64,000 bases of DNA, taken from NCBI RefSeq assembly GCF_030867145.1, contig NC_134454.1, forward strand, positions 71,034,308 to 71,098,307, read 5' to 3'. The DNA comes from Opisthocomus hoazin (taxonomy: Eukaryota > Chordata > Aves > Opisthocomiformes > Opisthocomidae). The notes under the pieces are model-generated. The model saw only the letters and a program-made list of their open reading frames with translations. It did no database searches and was not told the origin of the DNA. Both the position numbers and the translations under genes were made by a program. Below, in pieces: positions 59,901-64,000 of the stretch; within the stretch, counting starts at the first letter, position 1; each line of letters starts with the position of its first letter.

Positions 59901-62900
59901 TGAAGACTAACTTGAGTAATTAAGTTTGTGTCAGGCTCTAAGAGACCTAATACCTGGTCATGAGAGACCACGCGTGTGTATGCTGGAACATCCTTGTGAG
60001 GTAGCGTGCGAGGTCGGGCTGTCGTTGCATAACTAGCTTGAACGTGAGCAGCACCTGAGTGGAAGCTGTAACTTCTTGAGGTAGCCTGCCACTTAATGAA
60101 GGCGTCCAAAGTGCGAGCAATTCTCATTTATATTTAAGTTCAGTGCTGCGGTAATTAAGCCAGTAAAGGTTCTTAGGTGGTGTCTGTACCCAGTCCTACC
60201 TCTTTCAAAGGTGAAGAGTCTAAGGAACGGACAGAAAGCTGTAGAAAAACACTTGGTGAACGTAGCCTTCTCTGGCAAAGCTTTTTTTTAGCTCAGTCAA
60301 AATATTTTGATTGTTACATAGACCTATAAACAATTACATGACTATTTATTTCTGTAGTTCAACATCCCCCTTATATTTCTTTGTTTAAAGCTTAAAACCA
60401 ACTGCTTCATGAGGAAACGATAAGGATGGCTTTATTTTTGTTGGGAAAATGCAGGTTGAAGGTTCTGAGTTGCTACACAGTGTGAATTGGAGGATATAAG
60501 TAACGGGGCCCTCCCTCTTTTAGCAGAAGCCTTTTTAAAACTTTACACAAAGGGGCCTACAAAACATGAAATAAACTTTTTTTCCTAAATGGCTAAACAG
60601 GATGTAGATATAAATAATAATTCAATACAAACTTATTTTGCTGGAGCTTTCTCACAGACTGCTTGTTGTAGGTTGAGAAATGTAGCTTCCTTTTAGAAGG
60701 GGTTCTTTCATTAGTTTCCGGACAGTGCTTAAGATGAATTCGTACCATGTAAAAAAAAAAATAAATTAAAAACTCCTGTTCCAAGTTGTTGTAATTTCTC
60801 TAAGTTAACAGTAATGTGGGGTTTTTTTTATTTGCTGTTTTTGAAATGCATTGTTCTTAATCAAAAATTGTAAATATTTTTCTTAACTTTTTGCAAAATG
60901 TGCAGAATGGGTGAGCAAGTACTGGGGTGGAGACTCCTACATACCATGTTAAGAAAACAGCTGTATAGATTCTGTCTTTTTAGAACATTCCTATTCAGCA
61001 GGTGAACACAAGTCTACTGAACATAGTCCCCACAAAATTGCATGCCTGTCTATTGTAACAAATACCGCTTTATCACTTCAAGCTATTTATTTTTACTTTG
61101 TTTAAATGTGCCTGTTCAGTACCTTTTCTGTGGTCTGTTCCATATAACTAATCTCGCTTGCTGACATGCACGTGCTGCATAGTAACAGGGAAATAATTTT
61201 TGAAGCTACCATAGACAGATTTTAAAGGCAGTGACAGAATGCGAAACCACTTCTAATTCTGGCTATGTGCTTGACTCTTTGTTTAATATTTATCTTGGAG
61301 AGACTGTCCTACCTTGAGGGCTAATCATGGTTGATGTAACCTGAAGGAAATAGTAGAACCTGACATTGGCTGTCATAGAGGAGTTGGGCAATATCTTTGT
61401 ATGAAGGCAGGAAAGAAATGCTTGTCAATCTCAATGAAAGTATGTTATTACCTCTTGTTCAGGCAGGCTAGTTTTGAATCACTGGGGTGTCTTCAGACTT
61501 ACACACTGGGCTTGAATTTGGGCTTGGTGTTCTGTGTTTTTGTTTTTTTTTTTTGTCAGCGAGAGAGTTTGTATCAAGTTGTTTCTCACTTTGAGTGGTG
61601 TTACCACACAACAGGCTTTGTATATTTTCACTCTTTTTTTCCCTCCTATAAACCTTATATTCTCTTATCCTGTAAAGTTAACTTTTCTCTGAAATGTTTC
61701 TTTTTCCACCCGTTTGCCTTTCCCAGCTAAATTTGAGATCATTCTCACAGCAGTTCTACGCTTGGCTAACCATACAGGTTTGCTAATTGTGTGCCCAATT
61801 CCTTCTCCCGTGGACCATGTTGTCTGTTGTCTCGGAAGTGTTTTCTCCATCTAGTCAGAACTAGTTTATAACGCCTGTGTCTTTCGTGTGAGTATCTGAA
61901 TTGTTGGGGGGAGCCAGGATCAACTTTTCTGTCAGTGCTGTTAAGGGCTTTGTGCTTTGCCTTCTGCATTTGGTTTGCTTGGTGTTAGGGATTTATGTAT
62001 TTATTTTTACATGTCCGTGGCTCAGCTTCTGCTTCACTCAGTCTCTTGCTTTGATGACATAATATATTTCAGACTTCTTGAACTGTGTCTGAATGGAACG
62101 ACTCTTAGGATAGTCAAGCTAAGTTGTTTTGTCTGTGGATCAAAATCATTCTGCATTACTGTACCCCTGTTGTGTGTATTCAGGGGACTTTGAGGAGGGT
62201 TCTGAGACCCAAGAGGTGTATGCATGCAGTGCACACTCCTACTTCTTTTGGCTTTTCTGTGGTGGTTTCTTTAATTGTTACAAATTTAGTGCTTACTGTC
62301 TCAAGTGCAGGGTCTGCAAGATGTTAGCAGCAATTTCTATGAAGTTTCTTTCTGTTCTCCACACCCACCCACCCCTTTCCTTTTTTTCATGGTCCTTTTA
62401 AGCCAATTGCTTGTCTAAGCCCTGAGTTATAAGCCTCTGTCTTCGGCAAGCTACTGACTGCTAAGCCGTTGTTCTGTGTTGGCAAGCTCAAAACATTGGC
62501 AATTTCTCCTTTTTATTTGCTGGGGGAAGACTGGTGCTCTGGCTTTGGAATTTTTGTCTTGGAAATCTTTAAACTACTATGGGGAGCAGGAAAATGACTT
62601 TTAGCCCACGCTGTGTGCAAAAGATGGGAGAACAGGACAAAGTGAATGTTTGAGATAGCCCATCTCAAATCTTTACGTGGGTATCTGCTCGTGTGGAAGG
62701 TGGAAGTTAGTGACTCAACAGCGATCCTATCTGGTCCTGTGTTCCCACCAAAAGTGGGAAGAGTCAGCACAATGCTTAATCTTGAGTTTACTGAGAGTGT
62801 TTTCTACCTTAAATTGTGCTGAATACCTTTCATGCCTCTCTGAAGTTTCAGTGAGCACTTATTCACAGTGTTTCAAATGTGCACTGTTGTTAGGTTTTCT

Positions 62901-64000
62901 TCAATCTATAATCAGTAAAAACTTTCCCTAAATGAAGGGCTGTGGCTCTCAGGGGCTGGTAATATGCATCCTCAGAGAAGTTTTCGATCAAGCTTGATAA
63001 TGATTGTAGCTTTATATTTTAAAAAAATGAAGTTGGGGGAGAGGGGAGAAAATTTGTGTTTCAGCAGTGTATCCAGTCTTGTGTGGGACTTGGGGAAAAT
63101 GCTTATTTGTGTCGTGAGCAATTGTTTAGTTTTGTGGTAGCCTTTTATGGAGCATTGGAAGGAACGTGGAGAATGGTGTTCTCTGTGTTCTTAGATGCTT
63201 GCCTGGTCTCAGGTTCACATGAGCAGAGTCAACTTGACTGGTAGATCTGAGGTCAGACTGTCTGGAGTGTGATACTATTTTCATTTCCAGTGTGCTGGGA
63301 GGTGGTTTGCCCACTGGGCAGCGTATTTTACCCGCTCCGCACCCTATATGTGGAGCTCAGGCATTGATAATACCGCTATACTGCCAGTTCTTCGTTTGTG
63401 GCATTTGATCGAGTCTCCTGATGGCTGCAGTAATCTAGTGTAATTGAGGTATTGGGGTCTATTTTATAGTAATATTTGAGTAAAATTAATGGCATACAGG
63501 TTAATGTGTTGAATATGCTGGTGATCATTTCCATCTTTTAGCTATGCCATAGTTGCACTTTGTTTGAAAAATTAGTAGCAGAAGCAGTGACGATACTTGT
63601 AAGCAAATTGCTCAGCTGAACATGATCCGTTTTTCTGCCTGAGCTCCTGTCATTATTTTGGTTAATGCTTGTGCATTGCTAATTTGACTGTTTCATACCA
63701 TGTATTGTTACATCGCTGTCTGCTTCAGTTGTCTTGCTGCTCACTGTGTGTGCTGCGTGACTGGTTGCAAAAGACACACCTACAGAGCTATAGCGTAAAG
63801 ATTGCATGCTTCTGTACCACACAGGCATTGACTGATGGCTTGACACACTGTGGTTGCAAAGCAGTCTTTGCCTATTAAAACTTAGACGAGATTGCCACTC
63901 ACTGTGTGTATGGTTTCGTGTACAATTACTGAGCAAAGTCCTCTGAAGTTTGAGAAAGTGATTATAAACCACTGATTTCCTATGTGATAAATATTCTTGA
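56931..64000 (+). other. ARL15: ARL15 intron 1 to the right edge, no feature recognised
   Basis: AT-rich DNA with T-rich runs (for example 61541-61555). No exon with a P-loop or other ARF-family motif, no CR1 tail and no RNA gene is recognised. The intron continues past the window. Confidence 0.55.

Noticed and set aside
1-64000. CRISPR arrays, tRNA or rRNA genes, LTR pairs, DNA transposon ends, viral insertions
   Set aside because: Looked for and not seen by eye: no regularly spaced repeats, no cloverleaf with A and B boxes apart from decayed MIR heads, no paired LTRs with TG...CA ends, and no retroviral protein motifs in any frame.
31145-64000. A second ARL15 coding exon within the window
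   Set aside because: No frame shows the P-loop GSGKTSLL, the Cys-Phe-Arg-Ala-Leu start expected for the next exon, or other ARF-family motifs.

Overview
This is vertebrate, almost certainly avian, nuclear DNA. The main evidence is several CR1 LINE fragments ending in the ATTCTGTG-type 3' tail typical of birds, older CR1 and MIR-like relics, and an HSPB3 gene close to the mammalian one. The species cannot be named from the sequence alone. Most of the window is AT-rich non-coding DNA with a single sharp CpG island near 30-32 kb. There is no bacterial, viral or organellar content, no CRISPR array, and no tRNA or rRNA gene that I can see.

Layout. Positions 1-6.1 kb hold no recognisable gene. HSPB3, a small heat-shock protein of muscle, lies on the minus strand at 6124-6573 as one uninterrupted exon. 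About 220 bases upstream of its start codon is a palindromic TATA/MEF2-type element. From 6.8 to 30 kb there is intergenic DNA with CR1 copies (including one nested inside an older one), MIR-like SINE relics and small tandem duplications. At 30.0-31.96 kb is a CpG island. Inside it, at 31133-31144, ATG plus three codons (M-D-Y-L) are followed directly by a GTAGGT splice donor. This matches the start of ARL15 on the plus strand. From 31145 to the right edge the sequence is best read as the first intron of ARL15, carrying more CR1 and MIR relics. The best-preserved is a 5'-truncated CR1 at 54.75-56.29 kb with a 387-codon open stretch of reverse-transcriptase reading frame.

Context. From memory of the human map, HSPB3 and ARL15 are neighbours on 5q11.2 transcribed away from each other. 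The same divergent arrangement appears here with roughly 24.5 kb between the start codons. That supports both gene calls and predicts SNX18 beyond the left edge. The two genes are not known to act in one pathway. HSPB3 is a muscle chaperone subunit; ARL15 is an ARF-like small GTPase linked to metabolic traits and magnesium transport.

I found no convincing new biological system. The observations most worth a second look are the in-frame 50-codon extension upstream of HSPB3, the TATA/MEF2 palindrome, the short ARL15 N-terminus, the nested CR1, and a fairly well-kept MIR-like relic at 15.5 kb.
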